Part shown: in pieces, positions 1 to 6,340 of the stretch
How the letters are laid out: the number at the start of each line of letters is the position of its first letter
Numbering within the stretch: the stretch's first letter is position 1
Origin: DATMYQ01 sp035560935
GTDB lineage: Bacteria > Bacillota > Negativicutes > Sporomusales > Sporomusaceae
Direction: 5' to 3'
DNA length: 6,410 nt
Assembly: GCA_035560935.1 (NCBI GenBank)
Contig: DATMYQ010000104.1
Coordinates: 1-6,410 of the forward strand
Program-made: the position numbers and the translations under genes
The notes under the pieces: generated by a model
Seen by the model: the letters and a program-made list of their open reading frames with translations, nothing else
What the model was told of the DNA's origin: nothing
Databases searched by the model: none

Positions 1-97
1 ATACTCGTATTATAGTTAAAAACAACAGCAGATCGAAAAACGCTCCAAACTTTTGACGCTACCGTAAAACACTTCACCGTTTGCGCTCACGGCGCCG

Positions 98-125
98 TCA
101 ACAACCGGCAGTCTTTTCCGATACT
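98..125 (+). promoter_or_regulatory. Weak candidate promoter for alr
   Basis: TCAACA at 98-103 (4 of 6 matches to TTGACA) is followed after 16 bases by GATACT at 120-125 (4 of 6 to TATAAT). It is the best-spaced pair I found upstream of alr, but both hexamers are poor. The AT-rich TATTAT at 8-13 could equally be a -10 box whose -35 lies outside the window. Transcription from an upstream gene is also possible. Confidence 0.2.
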
Positions 126-136
126 GCAAATAAACC

Positions 137-157
137 GGCCCGGTAAGCTGCCGGGCC
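137..157 (+). promoter_or_regulatory. GC-rich hairpin in the alr leader
   Basis: GGCCCGG (137-143) and CCGGGCC (151-157) form a perfect 7-bp stem around a 7-base loop. The stem ends only five bases before the GGAGGG ribosome binding site (163-168). No T-tract follows, so it is not an ordinary intrinsic terminator. It could affect ribosome access to alr or stabilise the 5' end of the mRNA. That role is inference; only the stem itself is seen. Confidence 0.45.
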
Positions 158-174
158 ATGACGGAGGGAATGCC

Positions 175-1323
175 ATGTCTTTTCAGGAATTTTACGAACG
201 GCCGGTATGGGCCGAAATCAACCTGGCGGCGATCGCTCACAATGTACGGGAAATTCGCCGTCAACTGCGCCCCGGAGTTCAGTTTTGCGCCGTAGTGAAA
301 GCCAATGCCTACGGCCACGGCGCGGAGCCGGTGGCCCGGACGGTGCTGGACGCCGGCGCCGACCGGCTGGCAGTGGCCATTTTGGACGAAGCGCTGACAT
401 TGCGCCGGGCCGGTTTTACCGTTCCGATTCTGATTCTTGGTTACACTCCGCCCCATCTGGCGGCTCAGGTGGTGGCTCATGATATCACCCAGACCGTCTA
501 CTCTTTAGATAGCGTCCGCGCCCTATCTGCGGCGGCGGTAGCCGCCGGCAAGCAGGTCTCCGTGCATTTGAAAGTGGATACCGGTATGGGACGGATCGGC
601 CTTTGTCCGGAAGAAATACTTGATTTTGCCCGGCAGGCGGCTGCCTTGCCGGGAATTTTTGTTGAAGGAATTTTTTCGCATTTTGCTTCTGCCGACGAAG
701 AAGACAAACACTTTGCCCGCGAACAATTTCAGCGCTTTCAGACCATGCTGGCAGAACTGGAAGCCGCCGGGGTGTCGATTCCCATCCGCCACATCGCCAA
801 TAGCGCGGCCACATTGGAAATGCCGGAAACCCATCTGGACATGGTCCGTCCCGGCATTATTCTTTACGGTCTCTGGCCTTCGGACGAAGTCTGCCACGTC
901 GTGGACTTGCAACCGGCCATGACCCTGAAAGCCCAAATATCCCATGTTAAAACCGTGCCCGCCGGCACCAGCGTCAGCTATGGCCGTCATTATTCCGCAC
1001 CGGCGTCCCGCACCATTGCCACGCTGCCCATTGGCTACGCCGACGGATTTTCCCGCTTGCTTTCCGGTAAAACCGCCGCCGCCGTCCACGGCCGCACCGT
1101 CCCTCAGGTAGGCCGGATCTGCATGGATCAATGCATGCTGGACGTCTCCGACGTACCGGACGTTACCGTCGGCGATACCGCGTTGCTGTTCGGCGCGCCG
1201 CCGCTGTCCACCGACTGGGTGGCCGCTCAATTGGGCACGATTAATTATGAACTGGTTTGCATGGTCGGCCGCCGGGTGCCCCGGATTTATCCGACAGTTT
1301 CTCCGGAAATAATGAGAGAGTAA
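175..1323 (+). CDS. alr: Alanine racemase, PLP-dependent
   Basis: Cytosolic enzyme that interconverts L- and D-alanine and so supplies D-Ala for the D-Ala-D-Ala end of the peptidoglycan stem peptide. At 382 residues it has the usual full length. The N-terminal TIM-barrel holds the PLP-binding signature AVVKANAYGHG, with the Schiff-base lysine at K42. HLKVDTGMGRIG follows, with K133 (the position often carbamylated in the family) and R140, which contacts the cofactor. The second catalytic base is the tyrosine of VSYGRHY, Y269, which acts across the dimer from the other subunit. PIGYADGFSR and the RICMDQCM motif (M317) lie in the C-terminal beta domain. The ATG at 175 is preceded by GGAGGG at 163-168 with a six-base spacer, which fixes the start. 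The gene is followed by a terminator and faces the exported-protein gene. All catalytic residues are present, so it should be active. Whether it is the biosynthetic or a catabolic racemase cannot be told here. Confidence 0.96.
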   Translation: MSFQEFYERPVWAEINLAAIAHNVREIRRQLRPGVQFCAVVKANAYGHGAEPVARTVLDAGADRLAVAILDEALTLRRAGFTVPILILGYTPPHLAAQVVAHDITQTVYSLDSVRALSAAAVAAGKQVSVHLKVDTGMGRIGLCPEEILDFARQAAALPGIFVEGIFSHFASADEEDKHFAREQFQRFQTMLAELEAAGVSIPIRHIANSAATLEMPETHLDMVRPGIILYGLWPSDEVCHVVDLQPAMTLKAQISHVKTVPAGTSVSYGRHYSAPASRTIATLPIGYADGFSRLLSGKTAAAVHGRTVPQVGRICMDQCMLDVSDVPDVTVGDTALLFGAPPLSTDWVAAQLGTINYELVCMVGRRVPRIYPTVSPEIMRE

Positions 1324-1414
1324 TCCTTGATGCCTCCGGTACTCAACAGGGGACATTATCCTGATCCTGTCTGAATATATCCGGGAATCTTCTGATTATG
1401 TACTATACTATAGC

Positions 1415-1459
1415 AAAAACCAGGCTCCTTTCGTTACCCGAAAAAAGCCTGGTTTTTTT
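1415..1459. terminator. Bidirectional intrinsic terminator
   Basis: AAAAACCAGGCT (1415-1426) pairs perfectly with AGCCTGGTTTTT (1446-1457), a 12-bp stem with a 19-base loop. The second arm runs into seven Ts (1453-1459). On the minus strand the first arm supplies the matching T-run, so the element can end both alr and the convergent exported-protein gene. The stop codon of that gene (1458-1460) touches the base of the stem. The 91 bases between the alr stop and the stem hold nothing else I can name. Confidence 0.9.
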
Positions 1460-2612
1460 ATTCTTCCTGATGAGCCGCCAGCGTCGGCTGAGCCGCCACA
1501 AACACCAGCTTCACCGGCAAGTTGGAAGCGCCCGGCGGCGAAAAGGTCAACCACATGGATTGCCCCCTTTTCAGCTGCGCAATATAGGCGAAATCCCGTT
1601 CCGGCCGTTCGCCGAAAGCTCCTGTATAATACTCCGGCGTCGGCACCGCCGTTTCCGGTTCATGATTGATGCTGTACCCCACATAGCCGGAATAGGTCCC
1701 CCCCCGGGGATTCAAAAACACATAGGCGCCGTTCCCGGACATCGGCGGTATGTAGATTCGGTAAATGACGCCATAATTGCCGTAATTAACAACTTTGCTG
1801 CCATCGGTGGCATCGACGCCTTCAATGTATTTATCCAGTTCGTGATCGGCCAGCGTCATCGCCACGGCTCCCAGACCGCCACTCTCGAACCGGGCCTGCG
1901 GAAACACGATACGGTCCGGCTTGTCAAAAGTACCGCGCAACCGGTATTCATCCGGCAGCAGCACACTGGCTGACGCGGCAAAGCGCAACGCATTGGCCCG
2001 CAGCGGCATCATCACCACGGATACCTTCACCGGCTTGTCGCTGGTAAAATCATACATTCCATTAATCAGCTCTCCCGGTCCCAGCGGCATCTGGTCCATG
2101 GCTACATCCAGCAACGTTGCTCCCTGGGCCGGAACGCTCAATAACTCCGGTTCATTATTTTCCAGATATCGTTGCTGCACTTTGGTGCCCACGTACATCC
2201 AATCATTTTCCCGTCCCTGACCTGACAGCCCCCGGCGATGAATCATCACCTGTGCCGGCGTGGCCGCATCATTCGTCAGGACCACAACCACTTTTTTCAT
2301 CTGATTGGTATTATTCACATGGTGAAAAAAAAGACGGATCTGGCCACCGACCGTATCTTCATACGTAATACCGTCAGAATTGACCATTTCCGGACTATCA
2401 GACAATAACAGGTGCCCGCCATGCCGGTTTACCGACACCGGCCACTCCGGCAATTCCAATATGCGCACCTTATTCAACAACGTGTTGGCCGCCGCCGGCG
2501 AAGCCGCCCAGACGATACCGTCATCCGCCAGCACGCCCACAGTCAGCAGGCCGGCCAGCAGTAATCGCAACCAAGGTTTTTTCTTCTTTACCCATTCCAT
2601 CCCCATTAACAT
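1458..2612 (-). CDS. Exported protein of unknown function
   Basis: I do not recognise a named family. From the ATG at 2612 it has 384 residues. The N-terminus looks like a Sec signal peptide: a basic stretch KKKKPWLR (about 9-16), a hydrophobic run LLLAGLLTVGVLA (17-29), and possible signal peptidase sites after VLA (29) or WAA (37). There is no cysteine anywhere, so no lipobox and no disulfides. No later membrane segment is evident. The mature part looks like a soluble beta-rich protein with many short V/L/Y strands and G/P/N turns, notably near GQIRLFFHHVNNTN, and a G/Y-rich part around 275-325. I recall similar regions in exported proteins annotated with copper amine oxidase N-terminal domains, but that is only a weak impression. 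Four in-frame ATGs alternate at 2618, 2612, 2606 and 2600. I prefer 2612 because AGGA lies five bases before it. The gene has its own strong promoter and diverges from the murP operon, so a cell-wall role is possible but unproven. It contains a run of eight Gs near codons 303-305. Confidence 0.8.
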   Translation of the reverse strand: MLMGMEWVKKKKPWLRLLLAGLLTVGVLADDGIVWAASPAAANTLLNKVRILELPEWPVSVNRHGGHLLLSDSPEMVNSDGITYEDTVGGQIRLFFHHVNNTNQMKKVVVVLTNDAATPAQVMIHRRGLSGQGRENDWMYVGTKVQQRYLENNEPELLSVPAQGATLLDVAMDQMPLGPGELINGMYDFTSDKPVKVSVVMMPLRANALRFAASASVLLPDEYRLRGTFDKPDRIVFPQARFESGGLGAVAMTLADHELDKYIEGVDATDGSKVVNYGNYGVIYRIYIPPMSGNGAYVFLNPRGGTYSGYVGYSINHEPETAVPTPEYYTGAFGERPERDFAYIAQLKRGQSMWLTFSPPGASNLPVKLVFVAAQPTLAAHQEE

Positions 2613-2651
2613 CCACATCCTGACATCACAAAATACTTATTTACAACATTA

Positions 2652-2664
2652 TTGATTATATCAA
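2652..2664. promoter_or_regulatory. Palindrome over the -10 box of the exported-protein gene
   Basis: TTGAT-TAT-ATCAA is a perfect inverted repeat with 5-bp arms and a 3-base centre. It spans the minus-strand -10 hexamer, where a bound repressor would block RNA polymerase. Only the symmetry and its position are seen. Part of the symmetry comes from the -10 sequence itself, so it may be coincidence. Confidence 0.35.
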
Positions 2665-2683
2665 CTCTCTCCCTGCCTGTAAA
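2655..2683 (-). promoter_or_regulatory. Sigma-A type promoter for the exported-protein gene
   Basis: On the minus strand TTTACA (2683-2678, 5 of 6 to consensus) is followed after exactly 17 bases by a perfect TATAAT (2660-2655). Transcription should begin near 2648, giving a short leader of about 35-50 bases before the cluster of start codons. This is the best promoter match in the window and shows the gene is independently transcribed. Confidence 0.8.
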
Positions 2684-2709
2684 TGTTATAAAAGTCCCAC
2701 TTCCTCCTA

Positions 2710-2722
2710 TTGGTATATACAA
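2710..2722. promoter_or_regulatory. Candidate GntR-family operator upstream of murP
   Basis: TTGGTATATACAA contains the perfect 8-bp palindrome GTATATAC (2713-2720) and overlaps the -35 region of the murP promoter. From memory it resembles operators of the HutC/UTRA branch of GntR regulators, such as the TreR box TTGTATATACAA and NagR/DasR-type sites with a TTGGTATA half. These proteins sense phosphorylated sugars, which would suit this operon. No such regulator is encoded here, so the assignment is inference. Confidence 0.45.
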
Positions 2723-2744
2723 CATAACATCTCGGTGTTATAAT
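2716..2744 (+). promoter_or_regulatory. Sigma-A type promoter for the murP-mupG-murQ operon
   Basis: A perfect TATAAT at 2739-2744 is preceded by TG one base upstream (TGTTATAAT, an extended -10). A -35-like TATACA (2716-2721, 4 of 6) stands 17 bases away. The start of transcription would be near 2751, leaving a leader of about 44 bases. The weak -35 with a strong extended -10, plus the overlapping palindromes, is typical of a regulated promoter. Confidence 0.75.
2724..2741. promoter_or_regulatory. Inverted repeat ATAACA-N6-TGTTAT between the murP -35 and -10
   Basis: ATAACA (2724-2729) and TGTTAT (2736-2741) form a dyad that runs into the -10 hexamer. The right arm, extended to TGTTATAA (2736-2743), is repeated exactly at 2684-2691, 52 bp upstream. 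Spacing and position would suit a dimeric repressor. No binding protein can be named from sequence alone. Confidence 0.4.
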
Positions 2745-2794
2745 AGCAGTGAATTATTTTATCCCAATATGCAGGTAAAATGGAGGGTATAGTC

Positions 2795-4153
2795 ATGGCA
2801 AATGAAATGCAGGTAGCCCGGCAAATTATCGAGGCTCTGGGTGGCAAAGAAAATTTTGCCGCCGCCACCTACTGTATGACCCGGCTCAGAATCACCGCCG
2901 TCAACCCGGAAAAAACCGACCGGGAAACTTTGAAAAAACTGGATGGAGTGTTGGGGCTGGTCGAATCCGCCGGACAGATCCAGCTCATCCTCGGACCGGG
3001 GTTTGTGGCGAAAGTTGCGGCGGAAATCACCGCTCTGACCGGTCTGAATATGGGAGAGGTCCAGGATTTAAAAGCGGCGGTAGACGATAAAAACCGGACG
3101 CCGTTCAAACTGTTTCTGCGGCGTCTGGCCGGTATTTTTATCCCGCTGATTCCCGCCATTGTCGCCTCGGGCATGATTGCCGGTCTGACCAACATCGTCA
3201 TCCGCTGCGGCGCCGATCCCCAAAGTTCGACCATCGCGATTCTAAACGCCATTGGCTGGGGCCTGTTCACCTATCTGGGCATCTTCGTCGGCATCAACAC
3301 CGCCAAGGAATTCGGCGGTACGCCCGCCATGGGTGGTCTGGCCGGCGTGCTGGTGCTCAATCCGGCCATCGCCAGCATTAAATTAAATGGTTTGGCACTG
3401 GTCCCCGGGCGGGGCGGTATTTTTGGCGTCCTGTTGGTAGCCTGGTTTATGAGCTGGGTGGAAAAGCGGCTGCGCAAAGTGGTCCCCAACGCCGTGGACA
3501 TCATCGTGACGCCAGCGCTGACGCTTCTGATCACCGGTTTTATGACCTATTATCTGCTGCAGCCGGTGGGCGGCTGGCTGTCCGACAACATCGTCTGGTT
3601 TTTCAAAACCATGATCAGCATGGGCGGTGTCGTCTCCGGCTACGTTCTGGCCGCCACATTCCTGCCGGTGGTGATGACCGGCCTGCACCAGGGGCTGCTG
3701 CCGGTACATATGGAATTTTTGAACACGCTGAAAGAAAATCCGCTGTTTCCCATCCTCGCTATGGCCGGCGCCGGTCAGGTAGGCGCCACCGTCGCAGTGT
3801 ATCTGAAGACCAACAATCAACGTTTGAAAACCGTTATTAAAGGCGCGTTGCCGGTCGGTCTGCTGGGCATCGGCGAGCCGCTGATTTTCGGCGTCACCCT
3901 GCCGCTGGGCCGTCCGTTCATCACGGCCTGCATCGGCGCCGGTTTCGGCGGCGCTTATCAGGCACTGACCCATGTTTCCTCCATCGCCCTGGGAGTTTCC
4001 GGCCTGCCGCTGGCCTTTCTGATCAAGGCCGGCAGCGTGACCAACTATTTGATCGGTATTGTCATCGCTTATGTGGCCGGCTTCCTGGTCACCTGGTTCG
4101 CCGGGTTCGACGATCCGGTCGAGGACGATTCCGCTAACGGAGGCGGCAAATAA
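2795..4153 (+). CDS. murP: PTS transporter EIIBC, MurNAc (MurNAc-GlcNAc) type, MurP-like
   Basis: Membrane permease of the glucose PTS superfamily, likely importing and phosphorylating N-acetylmuramic acid or the MurNAc-GlcNAc disaccharide. From the start at 2795 it has 452 residues. EIIB covers about 1-84, with the phosphorylated cysteine C27 in YCMTRLRI; the CMTRLR form is typical of MurP and related sucrose/trehalose-type EIIBs. A linker (85-105) leads to EIIC (about 106-436), with many hydrophobic segments, TGLHQG (H298) and the sugar-site motif GIGEP (358-362). An acidic Gly-rich tail ends the protein. There is no EIIA domain, so a separate EIIA-Glc-like protein must serve it. The start at 2795 is chosen because GGAGGG (2782-2787) lies seven bases before it; an in-frame ATG at 2780 has a poorer site. 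Its stop overlaps the mupG start. Substrate is inferred mainly from the neighbours; on sequence alone a trehalose or sucrose permease would be hard to exclude. Confidence 0.88.
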   Translation: MANEMQVARQIIEALGGKENFAAATYCMTRLRITAVNPEKTDRETLKKLDGVLGLVESAGQIQLILGPGFVAKVAAEITALTGLNMGEVQDLKAAVDDKNRTPFKLFLRRLAGIFIPLIPAIVASGMIAGLTNIVIRCGADPQSSTIAILNAIGWGLFTYLGIFVGINTAKEFGGTPAMGGLAGVLVLNPAIASIKLNGLALVPGRGGIFGVLLVAWFMSWVEKRLRKVVPNAVDIIVTPALTLLITGFMTYYLLQPVGGWLSDNIVWFFKTMISMGGVVSGYVLAATFLPVVMTGLHQGLLPVHMEFLNTLKENPLFPILAMAGAGQVGATVAVYLKTNNQRLKTVIKGALPVGLLGIGEPLIFGVTLPLGRPFITACIGAGFGGAYQALTHVSSIALGVSGLPLAFLIKAGSVTNYLIGIVIAYVAGFLVTWFAGFDDPVEDDSANGGGK

Positions 4154-5238
4154 TGGCGGGCTGCGACAAAGGGATTTCCGTTTACGCCGGTCTGGGGCAT
4201 TCCGCCGCCCAGAACGCCGCCTACCTCGAGCAGGCGGCATCGCTCGGCTACCGTCGCTTATTCACGTCGCTGCACATTCCGGAAGCCGATCCCAGCGGCC
4301 TCGCCGACGAATTTGCCCGATTGATCGCTATCGCCGTCCGGTTCGGTTTCCACGTCACCGCTGATATCTCGCCCCGCTCCTTTCCGATGTTTGACGCCTC
4401 ATTAACTAATCTGGAACCATTCTGCCGGTTGGGTCTCCACGCCCTGCGTCTGGATTTCGGTTTTACGGCTGCGGAAATCGCCCGGCTTACCCGGAAATCA
4501 CCGCTGACCATTGCGTTAAACGCCAGCGCGCTGGATGAAGCCGCACTGGACGAACTGGCAACAACCCGTGCCGATCTGAGCCGGATCGAAGCCTGGCACA
4601 ATTATTATCCCCGGCCGGAAACCGGCCTTTCTTTACCGCTGTACCGCCAGCGCAGTCAGCTTTGGCAACAGCGGGGCATCCCCGTTTTCACCTTCATTCC
4701 CTCCCGGGAAAATCCCCGGCCTCCCATTGGCGCCGGCCTGCCCACACTGGAGCAGCACCGTTCCCTGACGCCGTTGGTGGCGGCCAAACATTTGGCGGCC
4801 AGCGGTCTGACCGACGCTATCGTGTTCGGCGATCCCCTGGCGGGAACATCGGAACTCACCGCCGTGGCCGCATGCGATACCACTTGTATCGAGCTTCGGG
4901 TCGAGGCCAGGGATGATCTTCATCCTCACGAACAAATGCTGCTCTGGGCTACCCGGCACACCAACCGCCTCGATCCCGGCGAGGCGGTCATCCGTTCGCA
5001 GGAGGCCCGCGACAGTTGCCCGGGAATTATCCCCGCCCGCGCCCCGCAGCCCCGTCCGCAGGGCGCTGTAACCATTGACAATGAGCAATACCGGCGTTAT
5101 ATGGGAGAACTGCAGATCGTCCAGCAGGATCTGCCGCCGGACGAACGGGTCAACCGCGTCGCCATGGTGGTGCCGGAAGAACGTTTCCTGCTGACGCTGC
5201 TGCAACCGGGCGCCCCGTTCCGTCTGAAACCGGCCTAA
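4153..5238 (+). CDS. mupG: 6-phospho-N-acetylmuramidase, MupG-like (DUF871, GH170)
   Basis: Probable cytosolic glycosidase that splits MurNAc-6P-GlcNAc, the PTS import product, into MurNAc-6P and GlcNAc, as shown for MupG of S. aureus. The 361 residues match the family length. The N-terminal TIM-barrel shows GISVY (7-11), FTSLHIPE (37-44), DIS (71-73), LRLDFGF (98-104), LNAS (122-125), the hallmark HNYYPRPETGL (149-159) and GLPTLEQHR (195-203). VFGDP (224-228) precedes the smaller C-terminal domain, which holds TIDNEQYRRYMGELQI (307-322) and RVNRV (332-336). ATG 4153 overlaps the murP stop as TAATG, with GGAGG at 4139-4143 inside the end of murP, so the two are probably translationally coupled. 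murQ follows 55 bases later, giving the next enzyme of the route. The family is clear from the motifs. The exact substrate is inferred from the operon, since DUF871 proteins also occur beside other PTS systems. Confidence 0.9.
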   Translation: MAGCDKGISVYAGLGHSAAQNAAYLEQAASLGYRRLFTSLHIPEADPSGLADEFARLIAIAVRFGFHVTADISPRSFPMFDASLTNLEPFCRLGLHALRLDFGFTAAEIARLTRKSPLTIALNASALDEAALDELATTRADLSRIEAWHNYYPRPETGLSLPLYRQRSQLWQQRGIPVFTFIPSRENPRPPIGAGLPTLEQHRSLTPLVAAKHLAASGLTDAIVFGDPLAGTSELTAVAACDTTCIELRVEARDDLHPHEQMLLWATRHTNRLDPGEAVIRSQEARDSCPGIIPARAPQPRPQGAVTIDNEQYRRYMGELQIVQQDLPPDERVNRVAMVVPEERFLLTLLQPGAPFRLKPA

Positions 5239-5276
5239 TATGGATTTCACAGCTGTTCGCTTGAAGTATGAGGCAT

Positions 5277-5284
5277 AAGGAGGT
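5277..5284 (+). promoter_or_regulatory. Strong ribosome binding site of murQ
   Basis: AAGGAGGT is a full match to the anti-Shine-Dalgarno sequence and lies nine bases before the ATG at 5294. It suggests that murQ is translated on its own even though it lies in the operon. No convincing promoter is seen in the 55-base gap after mupG. Confidence 0.85.
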
Positions 5285-5293
5285 ATTTATTAA

Positions 5294-6196
5294 ATGGATC
5301 TAAGCAAGCTGGCCACCGAAGGCCGCAATCCCGATACCCTGGACATTGACCGTTTGTCCACGTTGCAGATCGTGGAACGGATTAACCGGGAAGACCAAAA
5401 AATAGCCGCGGCTGTCCACACCGCCCTGCCGGCCATCGCCCAAATCGTCGATGAAGCCGTAACCGCCTTTCAGTCCGGCGGCCGCCTGATCTATCTCGGC
5501 GCCGGCACCAGCGGCCGTCTGGGCATTTTGGACGCCTCCGAGTGCCCACCCACCTACGGTACGCCGCCGGAGCTGATCCAGGGCCTGATCGCCGGCGGTC
5601 AGGAAGCCGTATTCCGGGCGGTGGAAGGCGCCGAAGACTCCCTGTCACTGGCCGGCGAAGATCTCGATGGCATTTCACTGACGTCCAGCGACCTGGTGGT
5701 CGGCATCGCCGCCAGCGGCCGGACTCCCTATGTGATCGGCGGCCTGCGCCATGCCCGCATCCGGGGCTGTAAAACCGCCGCCGTCGTCTGCAGCGGCCAT
5801 TCCGAAATGGAACAGGCGGCCGATATCACCGCTGTGGTCATCGTCGGCCCCGAGGTCATCATGGGCTCTACCCGGATGAAAGCGGGAACGGCGCAAAAAA
5901 TGGTACTGAACATGATCACAACCGCCAGCATGATCCGGCTGGGCAAAGTTTACAGCAATCTGATGATTGACGTACAGGCCACCAATGCCAAACTGGTGGA
6001 ACGGGCCAAACGTATCGTCGCGCTGGCCACCGGCGCCGACCGTCCCGAAATCGAAGCCGCACTGGAAGCTACCGGCGGTGCGGTCAAACCCGCTGTTACC
6101 ATGCTGCTGGCCAATGTCGACGCCGCGCTGGCGCTGAAACTTCTGCAGCGCGCCGACGGTTACGTAGCCAAAGCGGTGGAATTTTCCCGGGGATAA
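5294..6196 (+). CDS. murQ: N-acetylmuramic acid 6-phosphate etherase
   Basis: Cytosolic lyase-hydrolase that cleaves the D-lactyl ether of MurNAc-6P to give GlcNAc-6P and D-lactate, feeding recycled wall sugar into amino sugar metabolism. The 300 residues are the standard length and form an SIS-type sugar isomerase fold. Seen in order: TEGRNPDT (8-15), GGRLIYLGAGTSGRLGILDA (62-81), DASECPPT with E83, EGAED with E114, GIAASGRTPYV (137-147) and VGPEVIMGSTRMKAGTAQK (184-202). E83 and E114 fall at the same numbers as the catalytic acid/base glutamates known from E. coli MurQ. The C-terminal part (about 245-300) is the usual helical end. It is the last gene of the operon and is followed by a terminator 50 bases on. 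No missing residue or frameshift is evident. GckR-like proteins share the fold, but the length and motifs point clearly to MurQ. Confidence 0.97.
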   Translation: MDLSKLATEGRNPDTLDIDRLSTLQIVERINREDQKIAAAVHTALPAIAQIVDEAVTAFQSGGRLIYLGAGTSGRLGILDASECPPTYGTPPELIQGLIAGGQEAVFRAVEGAEDSLSLAGEDLDGISLTSSDLVVGIAASGRTPYVIGGLRHARIRGCKTAAVVCSGHSEMEQAADITAVVIVGPEVIMGSTRMKAGTAQKMVLNMITTASMIRLGKVYSNLMIDVQATNAKLVERAKRIVALATGADRPEIEAALEATGGAVKPAVTMLLANVDAALALKLLQRADGYVAKAVEFSRG

Positions 6197-6246
6197 TGCC
6201 ATTATCCAGTTCAAAATGCGGTGTTGATACTCTCGGCATATACTGT

Positions 6247-6296
6247 AAAAAGGACGGCCCTCCCGGCAAAATACCGCAGAAGGGCCGTCCTTTTTT
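6247..6296. terminator. Intrinsic terminator after murQ, probably bidirectional
   Basis: AAAAAGGACGGCCCT (6247-6261) pairs perfectly with AGGGCCGTCCTTTTT (6281-6295), a 15-bp stem including the A/T flank. The loop contains a smaller CGG/CCG pairing. Six Ts end the plus strand, and the A-run at 6247-6251 gives a T-run on the minus strand. It would end the murP operon and could also serve a minus-strand gene whose stop lies at 6341. Confidence 0.93.
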
Positions 6297-6340
6297 CCCT
6301 GTGCTGGTGAAGTTCTGGCAAAACCGGTTGCGCGATGGTC

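Noticed and set aside
16..480. Minus-strand frame (154 codons) running across the alr leader
   Set aside because: It overlaps the start of alr, has no recognisable domain, and two thirds of it is antisense to alr.
523..1356. Long minus-strand reading frame (277 codons) opposite alr
   Set aside because: It overlaps a clear alr gene with all catalytic motifs. Its protein has no recognisable motif, and such antisense frames are common in GC-rich coding DNA.
1401..1413. TATACT-like box upstream of the shared terminator
   Set aside because: No -35 hexamer at proper distance, and any transcript would run at once into the terminator.
2678..2691. CcpA cre-like site TGTAAATGTTATAA
   Set aside because: It matches the cre consensus only in part and lacks the central CG. 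It overlaps the -35 box of the exported-protein promoter and the TGTTATAA repeat, which explain it better.
2780..2794. Earlier ATG at 2780 as start of murP
   Set aside because: The GGAGGG site at 2782-2787 lies inside this extension and is correctly spaced for the ATG at 2795, which also gives the usual EIIB N-terminus.
3383..4240. Minus-strand reading frame (285 codons) opposite murP
   Set aside because: The Gln/His/Gly/Asp-rich composition is typical of a shadow of a membrane protein gene. It has no ribosome binding site or family motif.
5261..5289. Internal promoter before murQ (TTGAAG and TATTTA)
   Set aside because: The -10 match is only three of six and it overlaps the ribosome binding site and leader, leaving no room for a transcript that includes the site.
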